Below, in pieces: positions 7,459 to 16,544 of a DNA stretch of 64,000 bases. Below the pieces are notes generated by a model, which was not told the DNA's origin, ran no database searches, and saw only the letters and a list, made by a program, of their open reading frames with translations. Location of the stretch: NCBI RefSeq assembly GCF_000011385.1, contig NC_005125.1:3968001-4032000 (forward strand), written 5' to 3'. Source of the DNA: Gloeobacter violaceus PCC 7421. Its GTDB lineage: Bacteria; Cyanobacteriota; Cyanobacteriia; Gloeobacterales; Gloeobacteraceae. The position numbers were made by a program, and so were the translations under genes. Every line of letters starts with the position of its first letter. The stretch's first letter is position 1.

Positions 7459-9108
7459 TTACTCCGGATAGATACGCAGCCTTCGGTTGGGCTCCTGGCC
7501 GAAGCTCTCGGATTTGAGCCGGTAGTGCTCCACCAGTTCGTGCTGCATCTTGCGGATGTGCGGGGCTCTGGGCAAAAGTTCGACCGGCTGGCCCTTGGGC
7601 AGTACGATCTGCTCGACCGCCAGGCGGGCCTCCTCCATCGCCTCCAGTTCGTCCTCCGAATCGAGCGAACCGAATAAACCGGCGTCCAGATCGCCCGGGA
7701 TGCCGGGTTCGTCGATCTGCAAGATGCGCCGCAGCGCCCGGGTGATGTGGGGGATGGTGTTGGCCTTGACCGTGTGCACGGGGATCTGGCGGTTCTGGGC
7801 GACGGCGGCGATTTTGCCCTTGTCGCGCACATGGGAGCGCAAAGCGAGCACCACGTCCGCTTCGTCGATCTCTTTGGTGAGCAGCACCGGGTAGCCCAGG
7901 GTGTTGACGATGCGCTCCAGGTGGCTGCGCGAGACCGCATAGGGATAGATGCGCACGCGGCTGCCGTCAAAATCGGCCTCCATCTCCATCGCCCCCAAAG
8001 GCACCACCGGCACCGGACTGTGCCAGGAGCCGGTGCGGGTGGTGAGCGGTTCGTCCCACTCCGCCTCGGAGAGTTCGCGCGTGACGCTCACTTTGCCGGC
8101 GCCGTTGAGGGCACGGGTCTCGGGCAGGGGCTTGCGGTCGCGCAGCAAGTAGTCGACCGTCTCGGCGACATCCTTGTGGACGATCCACTTGTAGCGCTCC
8201 TGCATCTCGACGGCGATCTCGAAGGTGGGCGGCGCCTTGCGCTCGAGCACGCTTTTTTGGGTGCCGCGGCGGCGCGCTTCTTCGTCGCCCAGGGTCACCG
8301 TCTGGATGCCGCCAATCAAGTCGCTTAGGGTCGGATTTTTGATCAGGTTATCGAGCTTGTTGCCGTGGGCGGTACCGACCAGTTGCACGCCGCGCTCGGC
8401 GATCGTGCGCGCCGCCAGGGCCTCCAGTTCGGTGCCGATTTCGTCGATGACGATCACCTCGGGCATGTGGTTTTCGACCGCCTCGATCATCACCTGGTGC
8501 TGGTACTCGGGTCGGGCCACCTGCATGCGCCGCGCCCGGCCGATGGCCGGGTGCGGAATGTCGCCGTCGCCGGCGATTTCGTTGCTGGTGTCGATAATCA
8601 CGACGCGTTTGTGCAGATCGTCCGCCAGCACGCGGGCGATCTCGCGCAGGGCGGTGGTCTTGCCGACGCCGGGGCGACCCAACAGCAAAATCGAGCGTCC
8701 CGATTCGACCAGATCGCGGATCATGCCGATGGTGCCGAAGACCGCCCGGCCCACCCGGCAGGTCAGACCGATGATTTTGCCGTGGCGGTTGCGCATCGCA
8801 CTGATGCGGTGGAGGGTCCGCTCGATGCCCGCGCGGTTGTCGCCGGAAAATTCGCCCACCCGGGCGGTGCACCCGTCCAGTTCGTCCTGGGTGACCGGGA
8901 TCTCGGAAAGATAATCGCTGCCTTCGCGAAAGCGCGCCTCCGGCCGCCGTCCCAGATCCAGTACCACCTCGACCAGTTCGTCGAGGCGCTCGTGGGCGTG
9001 CAGACGCTCCTGCAGCGGTACCGGCAGGATGGCCAGAAGCTTCTCCAGGTCGTCGGTGACGCGCATTTCGTTGTGATTCATCGAAGTTGCGGTGTCGTCG
9101 TAAGCCAT
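7459..9108 (-). CDS. ycf45: Ycf45-family AAA ATPase with C-terminal R3H-type nucleic-acid-binding region
   Basis: A 549-aa homologue of the plastid/cyanobacterial Ycf45 protein. Walker A is GRPGVGKTT near residue 145, Walker B is VIVIDEIG near 220, and GTAHGN follows as a sensor-like motif, as in SpoIIIAA-type ATPases. The C-terminal third ends in an R3H-like segment (RKMQHELVEHYRLKSESFGQEPNRRLRIYPE) expected to bind single-stranded nucleic acid. The cellular role is unknown. It overlaps the end of ldpA by 31 bp, indicating translational coupling. Confidence 0.9.
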   Translation of the reverse strand: MAYDDTATSMNHNEMRVTDDLEKLLAILPVPLQERLHAHERLDELVEVVLDLGRRPEARFREGSDYLSEIPVTQDELDGCTARVGEFSGDNRAGIERTLHRISAMRNRHGKIIGLTCRVGRAVFGTIGMIRDLVESGRSILLLGRPGVGKTTALREIARVLADDLHKRVVIIDTSNEIAGDGDIPHPAIGRARRMQVARPEYQHQVMIEAVENHMPEVIVIDEIGTELEALAARTIAERGVQLVGTAHGNKLDNLIKNPTLSDLIGGIQTVTLGDEEARRRGTQKSVLERKAPPTFEIAVEMQERYKWIVHKDVAETVDYLLRDRKPLPETRALNGAGKVSVTRELSEAEWDEPLTTRTGSWHSPVPVVPLGAMEMEADFDGSRVRIYPYAVSRSHLERIVNTLGYPVLLTKEIDEADVVLALRSHVRDKGKIAAVAQNRQIPVHTVKANTIPHITRALRRILQIDEPGIPGDLDAGLFGSLDSEDELEAMEEARLAVEQIVLPKGQPVELLPRAPHIRKMQHELVEHYRLKSESFGQEPNRRLRIYPE

Positions 9109-10133
9109 GGGGCGGCACCCTCCTGTTGAAGATGGGGTTTGAGTTGGCAGACAAGCGCTCGGGCCTGCTCCACGGCCCGTCGCAAGCGCTCGGGCTCCTC
9201 GGCGAGCGGACCCGTTTCGGTCTCAGCCTGGACCAGTTGGCGGGCATAGGAACCGTAGCCGATGCCGCCTATTGCCAGCCCGGCGGCCCGGGCCAGTTCG
9301 ACGCTCGCGTCGTTGGTGCCCCCCGCCAGCTGCAAATACCCCGGCAGTCGCCAGGTACTCACTTCGCGGGCAAAGCGCACCGAGGCTCTGGCCGTACCGC
9401 GGGCCAGATCGCCGCTCATCGGTATGCCGTCTATCTGCCAGACGATGTGCGAACGGGCGGCATCCGAGAGTGGACCGGCGCGCATCACCTCCCAAAGGTC
9501 CGCCAAGTGCTCACGCATGCCCGGTTCATCGGGAAAGCTCACCGCCACCAGCTTCAAGCGGGGCAACACGGGCGCAAGCCCCCTCCACAGCCGCTTGAAA
9601 CCTTCGAGGTTGCCCCGGTGGGTGTGAATCTCGACGGCATCCACCGGACAGTCCGCAAGCAGCGCACCGATGGTGGCCACCTCGGCCTGCCAGGCGCGAA
9701 ACTCAATCAATCCCAGCGGGCAGACCGGTGCGCAACGCCCGCAACCGTAGCAGCGCAAGGCCTCGATGCCGCCCGCGGCAATGGCGTCCACCGGGCAGAT
9801 GCGCAGGCAGGGACGCGGACAGTCGCTCGGACAGCGCTCGGCATCGAAATGGGCCTTGCGAAAATGGGGATCGTCTCCATCGCTGAGGCTCACCATCAAA
9901 AACGGCCCCGCATCCGGGGAGAAGCCCGCCAAACGGTGACCATGGACCATTGCCTCACCGACTGCCGCGATCACCGCCGGATCGGCGGAGACGTCGATGC
10001 AGTCCGCCCCGGCCAGGGTGTACACAAGTGCCAGATTGGACAGGGTCGGAAGATTCTGGAGACTGGCTCCTCCAATGAGCTTGAACCAGCTACCGGCAGC
10101 TAAAGAACCATAGGGACGGGCCAGGCATTCCAC
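9078..10133 (-). CDS. ldpA: LdpA, iron-sulfur light/redox input protein of the circadian system
   Basis: A 351-aa protein matching LdpA. The N-terminus (SWFKLIGGASLQNLPTLSNL, then YTLAGADCIDVSADPAVI) is family-specific. Two ferredoxin-like clusters follow: CPSDCPRPCLRICP and CYGCGRCAPVCP, enough for two 4Fe-4S centres. The C-terminal half is the LdpA-specific domain. In Synechococcus LdpA senses cellular redox state and adjusts clock period through CikA and KaiA. The GTG start lies 9 nt after the ndhN stop. Gloeobacter species are reported to lack kaiABC, so if this is such a genome the protein must do something else. Confidence 0.88.
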   Translation of the reverse strand: MECLARPYGSLAAGSWFKLIGGASLQNLPTLSNLALVYTLAGADCIDVSADPAVIAAVGEAMVHGHRLAGFSPDAGPFLMVSLSDGDDPHFRKAHFDAERCPSDCPRPCLRICPVDAIAAGGIEALRCYGCGRCAPVCPLGLIEFRAWQAEVATIGALLADCPVDAVEIHTHRGNLEGFKRLWRGLAPVLPRLKLVAVSFPDEPGMREHLADLWEVMRAGPLSDAARSHIVWQIDGIPMSGDLARGTARASVRFAREVSTWRLPGYLQLAGGTNDASVELARAAGLAIGGIGYGSYARQLVQAETETGPLAEEPERLRRAVEQARALVCQLKPHLQQEGAAPWLTTTPQLR

Positions 10134-10142
10134 GTCCGTATT

Positions 10143-10622
10143 CTAACGCCCCTCCGCCATCTTGGACACCGCCTGTTCCAGCGGCATCCAGCGGATGTTG
10201 TAGTCGCTGCCCACCTCGACGATCACTTTCAGTTTCGGGACCGCCGCCGGCAGCCCGACCAGAGACTCCAGCTCAAAAAGCGAGAGCACTTTGCCTTCGA
10301 TGATCCAGAGCACGAAACCTTTGGCGCTCGCCGGCAGTGTGTCCATGTAGATCGCCAGTTCCGGCGGCAAAGTAAATACGCGCTTGTCCTTTTTGCCCAG
10401 ATGGGCCGGGCGAACGCCATGGCTCTCGAGCAAAAAACGCGAAATATCCCCCAATCCCTTGGCGGTAATGATCTGCGTGCGGTAGCCGATTCCCCGCAAC
10501 CGGCGCTGGTAGTTGCCTTCGATGCCACCCTCGGGGGGCGCCCAGAGGGCGATGGAACTATGTTTCTCGACATCCGCCACAAAGCGGCTGCCGTTGTCGA
10601 GCACCAGGTTGAGCAGAGGCAT
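10143..10622 (-). CDS. ndhN: NAD(P)H-quinone oxidoreductase subunit N (NdhN)
   Basis: The start chosen is the ATG at 10622 (MPLLNLVLDNGSRF), giving 159 aa, the usual NdhN length; an upstream in-frame start would overlap the radical SAM gene. Diagnostic text includes GGIEGNYQRRLRGIGYRT, KGLGDISRFLLESHGVRPAHLGKK, FVLWIIEGKVLS and RWMPLEQ. NdhN is a peripheral oxygenic-photosynthesis-specific subunit of the NDH-1 complex, lying on the cytoplasmic arm near the ferredoxin-binding site and serving respiration and cyclic electron flow. The LPPELAIYMD region is shorter than in many relatives. Confidence 0.9.
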   Translation of the reverse strand: MPLLNLVLDNGSRFVADVEKHSSIALWAPPEGGIEGNYQRRLRGIGYRTQIITAKGLGDISRFLLESHGVRPAHLGKKDKRVFTLPPELAIYMDTLPASAKGFVLWIIEGKVLSLFELESLVGLPAAVPKLKVIVEVGSDYNIRWMPLEQAVSKMAEGR

Positions 10623-10641
10623 ACCGGCGGGCAATGAATTG

Positions 10642-11646
10642 TTAATTTGAGTGTAGCACCGCTCGCGCGGCCACCCCGCGCCGCCCCCGGCGGCGCGAAA
10701 AGAACTCGTCGGCATAGGTGAAGCCGTTGAGGAGCGTGTAGCGGTCGAGTCCCTTGAAAAAGCTCGGGATCAAGTAGCACCAGACTGTGCAGCCTTCGCA
10801 GACTTTGAGCTTGCCCTGGGAAGCCCGGTACTCCTGGACTTTTTCGCCTTCGGTGTAGAGATCGTAAAGCCGACCGCCGATGGGAGCCGCGTGCTGGGCG
10901 AAGTGGTAACAAGGCAGCAGTAACTTGTCGTCCGGGGAAATGACGATCACCGCATCGACCGCTTTGCAGCGGGGTTTGGCGGTGTCGTTGCCCCCGGCTT
11001 CGATCAAGGCGAGGGCGGCGCGGTTGTAGCCCACCGTCCCCCGGTAGCCCTCGGCCGCGCCGCGGATGGCCGCCACGATCTCGGGTGTCGGATTTTTGGC
11101 GCTGTTGTAATGTTCGTGGGCGGTAAAAGCCGGGTTGAGCCAGACGCGCACCTCCAGGCCGCGGGCCAGTTCGGCCGCCTCGCCGATGCGGGCGAAATTT
11201 TGGGCGGTGACGGTGAAGTTGAGCGTCGGGTACTCGCCCAGAGCGCGCGCCAGATGCACCGATTCGATCAGCCGCTCAAAGATGTCCACCCCCCGCGACT
11301 GGTTGTGGGAAGCGGCGTCGGGACCGTCCAAAGAAAAATTCAAAAAGTCGACCAACCCCCGCAGCGCCTCGGCTTTTTTGGGGTAGAGGATCGTGTTGGT
11401 GGTTAGGGTGGTCATCAGGCCCAGGCGCTTGGCTTCGGCGTAAAGTTCGACGATATCGGGCCGCAGGAGCGGCTCGCCGCCGGTAAAGTCGACGTACTTG
11501 ACTCCAAGGCGCTTGAGATCGCGCAGGTTGGCGCAAATGGTCTGGTAGCTCGACTCCGGCGGCGGCGTCAGCGCCCAGATATCGCAAAAGTGGCAACGGG
11601 CGTTGCACTTGTAGGTGACGTAGTAGTTGCAGACCAGCGGAGCCAT
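10642..11646 (-). CDS. radical SAM protein with C-terminal cysteine cluster
   Basis: A 334-aa radical SAM enzyme. The AdoMet-cluster motif CNARCHFC gives Cys14, Cys18 and Cys21. The GGEPLLRPD motif and the (beta/alpha) barrel pattern follow. Additional cysteines near the end (KPRCKAVD, LLPCYHF, VCEGCTVWC) resemble a SPASM/twitch-type auxiliary Fe-S site. The substrate is unknown; no precursor-peptide gene is visible next to it. It is followed 19 nt later by ndhN and preceded 16 nt away by the nucleotidyltransferase, so it sits inside an apparent operon whose members share no obvious pathway. Confidence 0.85.
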   Translation of the reverse strand: MAPLVCNYYVTYKCNARCHFCDIWALTPPPESSYQTICANLRDLKRLGVKYVDFTGGEPLLRPDIVELYAEAKRLGLMTTLTTNTILYPKKAEALRGLVDFLNFSLDGPDAASHNQSRGVDIFERLIESVHLARALGEYPTLNFTVTAQNFARIGEAAELARGLEVRVWLNPAFTAHEHYNSAKNPTPEIVAAIRGAAEGYRGTVGYNRAALALIEAGGNDTAKPRCKAVDAVIVISPDDKLLLPCYHFAQHAAPIGGRLYDLYTEGEKVQEYRASQGKLKVCEGCTVWCYLIPSFFKGLDRYTLLNGFTYADEFFSRRRGRRGVAARAVLHSN

Positions 11647-11662
11647 CCGAGCACCTGGCGGG

Positions 11663-12598
11663 TTACTTTACGCAGTCTACCCCGCCCCCGGCGTCGGAGG
11701 AACCGAAAAGGGCGTAGGGGTGCTGGTACTTGCGCACCAGTTCGACGCGCGCCAGGGCTTCGGGGTTGTGCCGCCGCGTCCACATCACCCACCGCCAGCC
11801 CGCGTAGGCGGCGGCGTAGCTGAAGCGCTCGCGCCAGCGGCACCAGGGACTCGTCCGGTGCGACCGGGCTGCCGGGCACAAAAAATCCGCTGCCCCAAAT
11901 TGCGGAAAATAGCCATCGAGCCAGCGGTTGCAACCCAGCACACTGCGGTAGTAATCGTCCCCCCACAGCGGTCGGCTCAAAAACAGCTCCAACGCCATCG
12001 CCCCGTCCTGGCGCACAAACGGACGCACTTCACCGTCGGCCCAGATGACGTTGATGCTCATGAGCTTGGGCAAAAACGGCCGACGGGTGTGGGCGTCGGT
12101 GGGCCGCCTGCGGTGGCGGGCGCTAAAACCCAGGGCGATCACGTTTGCCTGCAGGTAGGTGGTGTAGCGGGTGTCGTCCTCGACAAACAAATTGAAATCG
12201 ACATCGTCGGTCTCGACGAAGCCGCCCGCGGCCATCGAGCCTGCCAGCGCCACGCAGCGGATCTGTGGGCAGTGCGACACCAACTGTTCGACGTACGCTT
12301 CGACTGTGGACCACCAGCGACGGGCGGCCTCCGGGTGGGCCTGCTGGCGCTCCAGGGCGCGGCGCACCGCAGTCGGATCGAGCCGGTCGGTGTGCACCAG
12401 GTCGCCACTGATGTGCAGGCCCTCGGTGCGCTCGACGGCGGCGCGCAGTTCGCCCGCCGCCACCGCTCCGCCCACCAGCCACCCCGCCAGGCAGCCCAAC
12501 TCGACGCAGAAGCCCCGGCGCTCGATCAGCGCCAGCGTGGCAAAGATGCGCTCCGCCAGGCTCAAATGCTCAAAGGCCGGGGGCACCGGTTCACGCAT
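11663..12598 (-). CDS. nucleotidyltransferase-fold protein (unknown substrate)
   Basis: A 311-aa protein with the polymerase-beta-type nucleotidyltransferase signature: [21 protein letters not shown] around residue 125, giving the GS motif followed by a DxD pair. The rest has no domain I can name; it is rich in Trp and Arg and ends with a region resembling large MNT-like proteins. The transferred nucleotide and acceptor are unknown. Its start overlaps the end of the UDP-xylose-synthase-like gene by 8 bp, which suggests a sugar or glycan context, whereas the genes downstream point to photosynthesis. Confidence 0.7.
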   Translation of the reverse strand: MREPVPPAFEHLSLAERIFATLALIERRGFCVELGCLAGWLVGGAVAAGELRAAVERTEGLHISGDLVHTDRLDPTAVRRALERQQAHPEAARRWWSTVEAYVEQLVSHCPQIRCVALAGSMAAGGFVETDDVDFNLFVEDDTRYTTYLQANVIALGFSARHRRRPTDAHTRRPFLPKLMSINVIWADGEVRPFVRQDGAMALELFLSRPLWGDDYYRSVLGCNRWLDGYFPQFGAADFLCPAARSHRTSPWCRWRERFSYAAAYAGWRWVMWTRRHNPEALARVELVRKYQHPYALFGSSDAGGGVDCVK

Positions 12599-13526
12599 GC
12601 TGCATCAGCCGGGCGCGAAAATCCGCCGCTGTGCGCGCGAGCCCCTCGCCCAGGGCCACCGTCGGCTGCCAGCCCAAAATCCGCCGCGCCCGGCCGATGT
12701 CGGGGCAGCGCTGGCGCGGGTCGTCCGACGGTAGCGGGTTGAAGAGCACCGGCAGTTGCGGGTCGACCAGGGAGCGCACCTGATTGGCCAGTTCCAGAAT
12801 CGTAAATTCGTCCGGATTGCCGACGTTCATCGGGCCGATATAGTTGCTGTCCATCAGGCGGATCATCCCCTCCACCAGATCGTCGATGTAGCAAAAGCTG
12901 CGGGTCTGTTTGCCTTCGCCATAGATAGTAAGCGCCTCGCCGCGCAGCGCCTGGAACAAAAAGTTGCTGACCACCCGCCCGTCCCCCTCGTTCATGCGGG
13001 GGCCGTAGGTGTTGAAGATGCGGATAATCCGGATGTCGACGTGGTTCTGGCGGTGATAATCCATCATCAGGGTCTCCGCGAGGCGCTTCGACTCGTCGTA
13101 GCAGCTGCGGATGCCCACGGGGTTGACATTTCCCCAATAATCTTCGTTCTGCGGGTGCACCAGCGGGTCGCCGTAAACTTCGGAGGTCGAAGCGAGCAAA
13201 ATGCGCGCCTTGACCCGCTTGGCGAGGCCCAGCATGTTAAGGGTTCCCAGCACGCTGGTCTTGACCGTCTTGACCGGGTTGTACTGGTAGTGGATCGGAG
13301 AAGCCGGACAGGCCAGATGGTACACCCGGTCCACCTCCAGGCGAATCGGTTCGGTAACGTCGTGGCGGATAAATTCGAAATTGGCGCAATCGCGCAGGTG
13401 GGCGATGTTGGTGCGCGCCCCGGTAAAATAATTGTCCAGACAAATTACTTCGTCTCCGGCTTTGACCAACCGATCGCACAGGTGCGATCCGATAAACCCT
13501 GCCCCCCCTGTAATCAGAACACGCAT
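12591..13526 (-). CDS. UDP-glucuronate decarboxylase-like NAD-dependent sugar epimerase/dehydratase
   Basis: The preferred start is the ATG at 13526 (MRVLITGG), 6 nt after an AGGGAAG element; ATGs at 13532 and 13544 are alternatives. The 311-aa extended SDR has the NAD motif GGAGFIGSH, the catalytic Ser in [15 protein letters not shown] for Tyr/Lys, and [18 protein letters not shown] and SFCYIDDLV, all typical of UDP-xylose synthase. The reaction would be UDP-glucuronate to UDP-xylose plus CO2 in the cytoplasm. It is a likely nucleotide-sugar supplier for the exopolysaccharide genes across the intergenic gap. Confidence 0.85.
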   Translation of the reverse strand: MRVLITGGAGFIGSHLCDRLVKAGDEVICLDNYFTGARTNIAHLRDCANFEFIRHDVTEPIRLEVDRVYHLACPASPIHYQYNPVKTVKTSVLGTLNMLGLAKRVKARILLASTSEVYGDPLVHPQNEDYWGNVNPVGIRSCYDESKRLAETLMMDYHRQNHVDIRIIRIFNTYGPRMNEGDGRVVSNFLFQALRGEALTIYGEGKQTRSFCYIDDLVEGMIRLMDSNYIGPMNVGNPDEFTILELANQVRSLVDPQLPVLFNPLPSDDPRQRCPDIGRARRILGWQPTVALGEGLARTAADFRARLMQHA

Positions 13527-13986
13527 TGGCATCTTCCCTGGCATCGCACGTCATGCTAGCTCATCGGTAGCGGCCTTCTGCCGATTTTTCCCCACCGGTG
13601 AACCTGGTGGGTGTGGGCGGCGTCTGCACTGCCGTCTGGAGCTTGAGAGCCTGTAGCCTCGCTCCTGGCCCGGGAGGCTTTGCACCTCGGCGAGCGGGCC
13701 AAATCACGCCAATACAGTGATGCTGTTTGCGCAAAATCTGTAACAATGCTTGTGGATGGGCTCCGGGATGGTCAGGTTTTCCTGACATGAAAGTCAAAAA
13801 GCTCTCCCGGCGTCTGCGGTCGCTCCCCTTCTCTCCCCACGGCTTGAGAGTGTTTCACCTCGCCTGGCGGACATTGAGATCCAGGATTACTCTACGCGGG
13901 TATTTTCCTGGTCGAATCGGGCTACAGCGGCGGCAGGCTGCCTTGATCGTCTTCAACTAAATGCCGCTTTTTGTTCGGAAAAGCCC
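13527..13986. other. 460-bp gene-free gap at the left border of the exopolysaccharide locus
   Basis: This gap separates the divergent UDP-xylose-synthase-like gene and the first glycosyltransferase. A CCCACC/GGTGGG hairpin with a 9-nt loop lies near 13592-13612 without a T-tract. A 77-codon frame at 13727-13960 has an Arg-rich composition and no recognisable similarity, and I do not call it. Promoters for both flanking operons are expected here, but none is convincing by eye. Confidence 0.5.
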
Positions 13987-14964
13987 ATGTTGGTGAGTGT
14001 CATTGTCCGCACCTTCAACGAAGAGCGCTATCTGCCGCAGTTGCTCGGAGCCGTCGCCTCCCAGCGCACCGATGGATTTGCCTGTGAGGTGATTGTCGTC
14101 GATTCAGGCTCGACCGACGACACCGTCGCTATCGCCCGCGCCCACGGCTGCCGGTTGGAGTTTATTCCTAAAGCCGAGTTTTCCTTTGGCCGCTCGCTCA
14201 ATATCGGCTGCGCGGCAGCCCATGGCCGGGTGTTGGTGTTTGTGAGCGGGCACTGTATCCCCGTGCACGAATGTTGGCTTGCCAACCTAGTGGCCCCGGT
14301 GAGTGAGCAGATGCCCCTGTGCTACGGTCGCCAGGTCGGAGGCGAAGCGACCCGCTTCAGCGAGCACCAACTGTTTGCCAAGTTCTTTGCGTCCACCAGC
14401 TGCCTTCCCCAGGAGGGGTTTTTCTGCAACAACGCCAATGCCGCCCTGCTTGCTTCTGTCTGGGAGCGCTACCGCTTCGACGAAGCGCTCACCGGTCTGG
14501 AGGACATGGACCTGGCCAAGCGCCTGTATACGGCCGGATTGCGCGTCGGTTACGTGGCGGAGGCGCCGGTGATCCACCACCACCACGAATCATGGGCGCA
14601 GGTGCGCAGACGCTACGAGCGCGAGGCGATTGCCCTACAGCACATCCTGCCGGAGGTACACATCAGTTTGTTTGATTTTGGCCGGTATCTATTGAGCGCT
14701 CTGTGGCTCGACGGCACCCGCGCCCTGGTTCAGGGGCGGCTGGGGGATCTGGCCGGCGAGATTTTCATGTTCCGCCTGATGCAGTTCTGGGGCTCCTACC
14801 GTGGCAACCACGAACACCAGAAACTCTCCAAGGCCAAAAAAGAACGCTATTTTTACCCGGGCAAGCCCGCCGGTCCGACCCCCGCGGCTGTCCCTCCAGG
14901 AGAGAACCATGCCGCCATCGCCACCCGCGTCGATCGTCGCTCTGCTACCCATGAAAGCCCATAG
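13987..14964 (+). CDS. family 2 glycosyltransferase
   Basis: A 325-aa GT-A glycosyltransferase. The N-terminus SVIVRTFNEERYLPQLL leads to the VDSGSTDDT nucleotide-sugar motif and an SGHCIP segment where the metal-binding motif normally lies. GLEDMDLAKRLYTAG carries the ED catalytic-base motif of GT2 enzymes. No TM helices are obvious, so it probably acts on a lipid-linked glycan at the cytoplasmic membrane face. Its last 56 bp overlap the CMP-sugar gene in another frame, and the tail after about residue 285 is low-complexity Pro-rich. Donor and acceptor sugars cannot be predicted. Confidence 0.85.
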   Translation: MLVSVIVRTFNEERYLPQLLGAVASQRTDGFACEVIVVDSGSTDDTVAIARAHGCRLEFIPKAEFSFGRSLNIGCAAAHGRVLVFVSGHCIPVHECWLANLVAPVSEQMPLCYGRQVGGEATRFSEHQLFAKFFASTSCLPQEGFFCNNANAALLASVWERYRFDEALTGLEDMDLAKRLYTAGLRVGYVAEAPVIHHHHESWAQVRRRYEREAIALQHILPEVHISLFDFGRYLLSALWLDGTRALVQGRLGDLAGEIFMFRLMQFWGSYRGNHEHQKLSKAKKERYFYPGKPAGPTPAAVPPGENHAAIATRVDRRSATHESP

Positions 14965-15610
14965 CGCCCGGGTGACGGGCAAAAACTTCCGGGCTTTCAA
15001 CGGCAAACCGTTGTTTCGCTGGATCCTCGATACGCTCCTGTCTATGCCGGAAGTGGACCAGGTCGTCATCAACACCGACGCGCGGGCGATCCTGGCCGAA
15101 CACGGTCTGGTGAACTCCCAGCGAGTCCTGATTCGCGATCGCAAAGCCAAGATCTGCGGCGATTTTGTGAGCATGAACCTGGTACTCGAAGACGATGTCG
15201 CGAATGTGCCCGCCGATATTTATCTCATGACCCACACGACCAATCCGCTACTGAGCGCCCAGACCATTCGCGGGGCACTTGCCGCCTACCAGCAAGCCAA
15301 AGCCGCCGGTCGCGCCGATTCGCTCTTTGCAGTCAACCGCTTCCAGACGCGCTTCTACCGGGCTGATGGCAGCCCCGTCAATCACGATCCGGACAAACTT
15401 CTGCGCACCCAGGATCTAGAAGCCTGGTTCGAGGAAAATTCCAATCTTTATATCTTTAGTGCCGAGAGTTTTGCCGCCACCCGGGCGCGCATCGGTACGC
15501 GGCCGACAATGTTCGAGACGCCCCGGCGCGAGTCCGCCGACATCGACGATCAAGAAGGCTGGGACATTGCCGAGATGATCGCCCGCACCCTGTACCCTGC
15601 CGTTGTCTAA
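14909..15610 (+). CDS. CMP-sugar (acylneuraminate/KDO-type) cytidylyltransferase
   Basis: The ATG at 14909 follows an AGGAGAG site inside the previous gene; an earlier in-frame ATG at 14801 would add 36 implausible residues. The 233-aa protein has the nucleotide-binding start IVALLPMKAHSARVTGKNFR, which replaces the strict LPARGGSKRIPxKN of NeuA but keeps its shape. VINTDARAI and the MTHTTNPLLS acceptor motif follow. NeuA-like enzymes form CMP-activated sugar acids from CTP. Neighbouring D-2-hydroxyacid dehydrogenase and SDR genes suggest a modified sugar acid rather than ordinary sialate. Confidence 0.8.
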   Translation: MPPSPPASIVALLPMKAHSARVTGKNFRAFNGKPLFRWILDTLLSMPEVDQVVINTDARAILAEHGLVNSQRVLIRDRKAKICGDFVSMNLVLEDDVANVPADIYLMTHTTNPLLSAQTIRGALAAYQQAKAAGRADSLFAVNRFQTRFYRADGSPVNHDPDKLLRTQDLEAWFEENSNLYIFSAESFAATRARIGTRPTMFETPRRESADIDDQEGWDIAEMIARTLYPAVV

Positions 15611-15611
15611 A

Positions 15612-16544
15612 ATGCGCGTCCTGGTCACCTGCCCGCCGATGCTGCGGCGCATCGAGCACTTTAAAGACCACTTCGAAGCGCGAGGGGCCGAGGTGTATTG
15701 CCCGCCGGTAGTACAGACACTCTCGGTTGCTGAACTGGTCGATCTATTGCCCGGCTTCGACGGCTGGATCATCGGCGACGACCCGGCGACGCGGGCAGTC
15801 TTCGCAGCCGGAGTGCGCGGGCGGCTCAAGGCGGCGGTCAAGTGGGGCGTGGGTGTCGACAACGTCGATTTTGCCGCCGCCCGCGCTCTGGGCATTCCGA
15901 TTGCCAACACCCCGGCGATGTTCGGGGCCGAAGTGGCGGATGTGGCCGTCTCCTACGTGACGGCCCTGGCGCGCGAGACGTTTTCTGTCGACCGGGAGGT
16001 GCGCGCCGGTGGCTGGCCGAAGCCCTGCGGCGTCTCACTGGCGGGCAAAACCGTCGCTCTGGTCGGGTTTGGGGATATCGGCAAAGCCACTGCCCGGCGT
16101 CTTGTCGCAGCCGAGATGCGCGTCATCGCCTACGACCCGCGCTATGTCCCGGAGGCGGGTTCTGAGGCGGTCGAGCCGGCCCTGTGGCCCGAGCGCCTCG
16201 GCGAGGCCGATTTTATCGTCTTCACCTGCGCCCTCACCCCCGAAAACCGTCACATGCTCGGGGTCGCAGCGTTTGGGCTGACCAAGCCCGGTGTGCGCGT
16301 CGTCAATGTCGCCCGCGGACCGCTCATCGACGAGCAGGCGCTGATTGTGGCCCTGGCAAGCGGCCGGGTGCATTCGGCCGCTCTCGATGTCTTCGAAGTG
16401 GAACCGCTCGCGGCCGATTCGCCCCTGCGCGCTCACGAGCGCTGCATTTTCGGCTCCCACAACGCCTCGAACACCGCCGATGCCGTCGAGCGCGCAAGCT
16501 TCAAGGCGATGGCGCTGCTGTTCGGTTTTTTGGGGATCGACTGA
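15612..16544 (+). CDS. D-isomer-specific 2-hydroxyacid dehydrogenase
   Basis: The ATG at 15612 lies 1 nt after the previous stop; an overlapping in-frame TTG at 15603 is an alternative. The 310-aa protein has the family pattern: a catalytic domain with KWGVGVDNVD, the NAD motif VGFGDIGKATARRL, the Arg motif VNVARGPLIDE, and Asp/Glu plus His residues near LDVFEVEPL and FGSHNAS. It oxidises or reduces a D-2-hydroxyacid, as in phosphoglycerate dehydrogenase, but lacks the ACT domain. In this operon it may handle the carbon skeleton of the CMP-activated sugar acid. Confidence 0.87.
   Translation: MRVLVTCPPMLRRIEHFKDHFEARGAEVYCPPVVQTLSVAELVDLLPGFDGWIIGDDPATRAVFAAGVRGRLKAAVKWGVGVDNVDFAAARALGIPIANTPAMFGAEVADVAVSYVTALARETFSVDREVRAGGWPKPCGVSLAGKTVALVGFGDIGKATARRLVAAEMRVIAYDPRYVPEAGSEAVEPALWPERLGEADFIVFTCALTPENRHMLGVAAFGLTKPGVRVVNVARGPLIDEQALIVALASGRVHSAALDVFEVEPLAADSPLRAHERCIFGSHNASNTADAVERASFKAMALLFGFLGID

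Noticed and set aside
6714-7970. A 418-codon open frame covering clpR and the end of ycf45
   Set aside because: Only the part from the ATG at 7370 looks like ClpR and has a ribosome site. The upstream 200 codons are Arg/Ser-rich shadow text over the real ycf45 frame.
13592-13612. CCCACC/GGTGGG hairpin
   Set aside because: No T-tract on the proper side for either flanking gene, so not called as a terminator.
13727-13960. A 77-aa ORF in the large gap before the exopolysaccharide locus
   Set aside because: Arg-rich, no ribosome site, no recognisable motif; composition is typical of noncoding GC-rich DNA.
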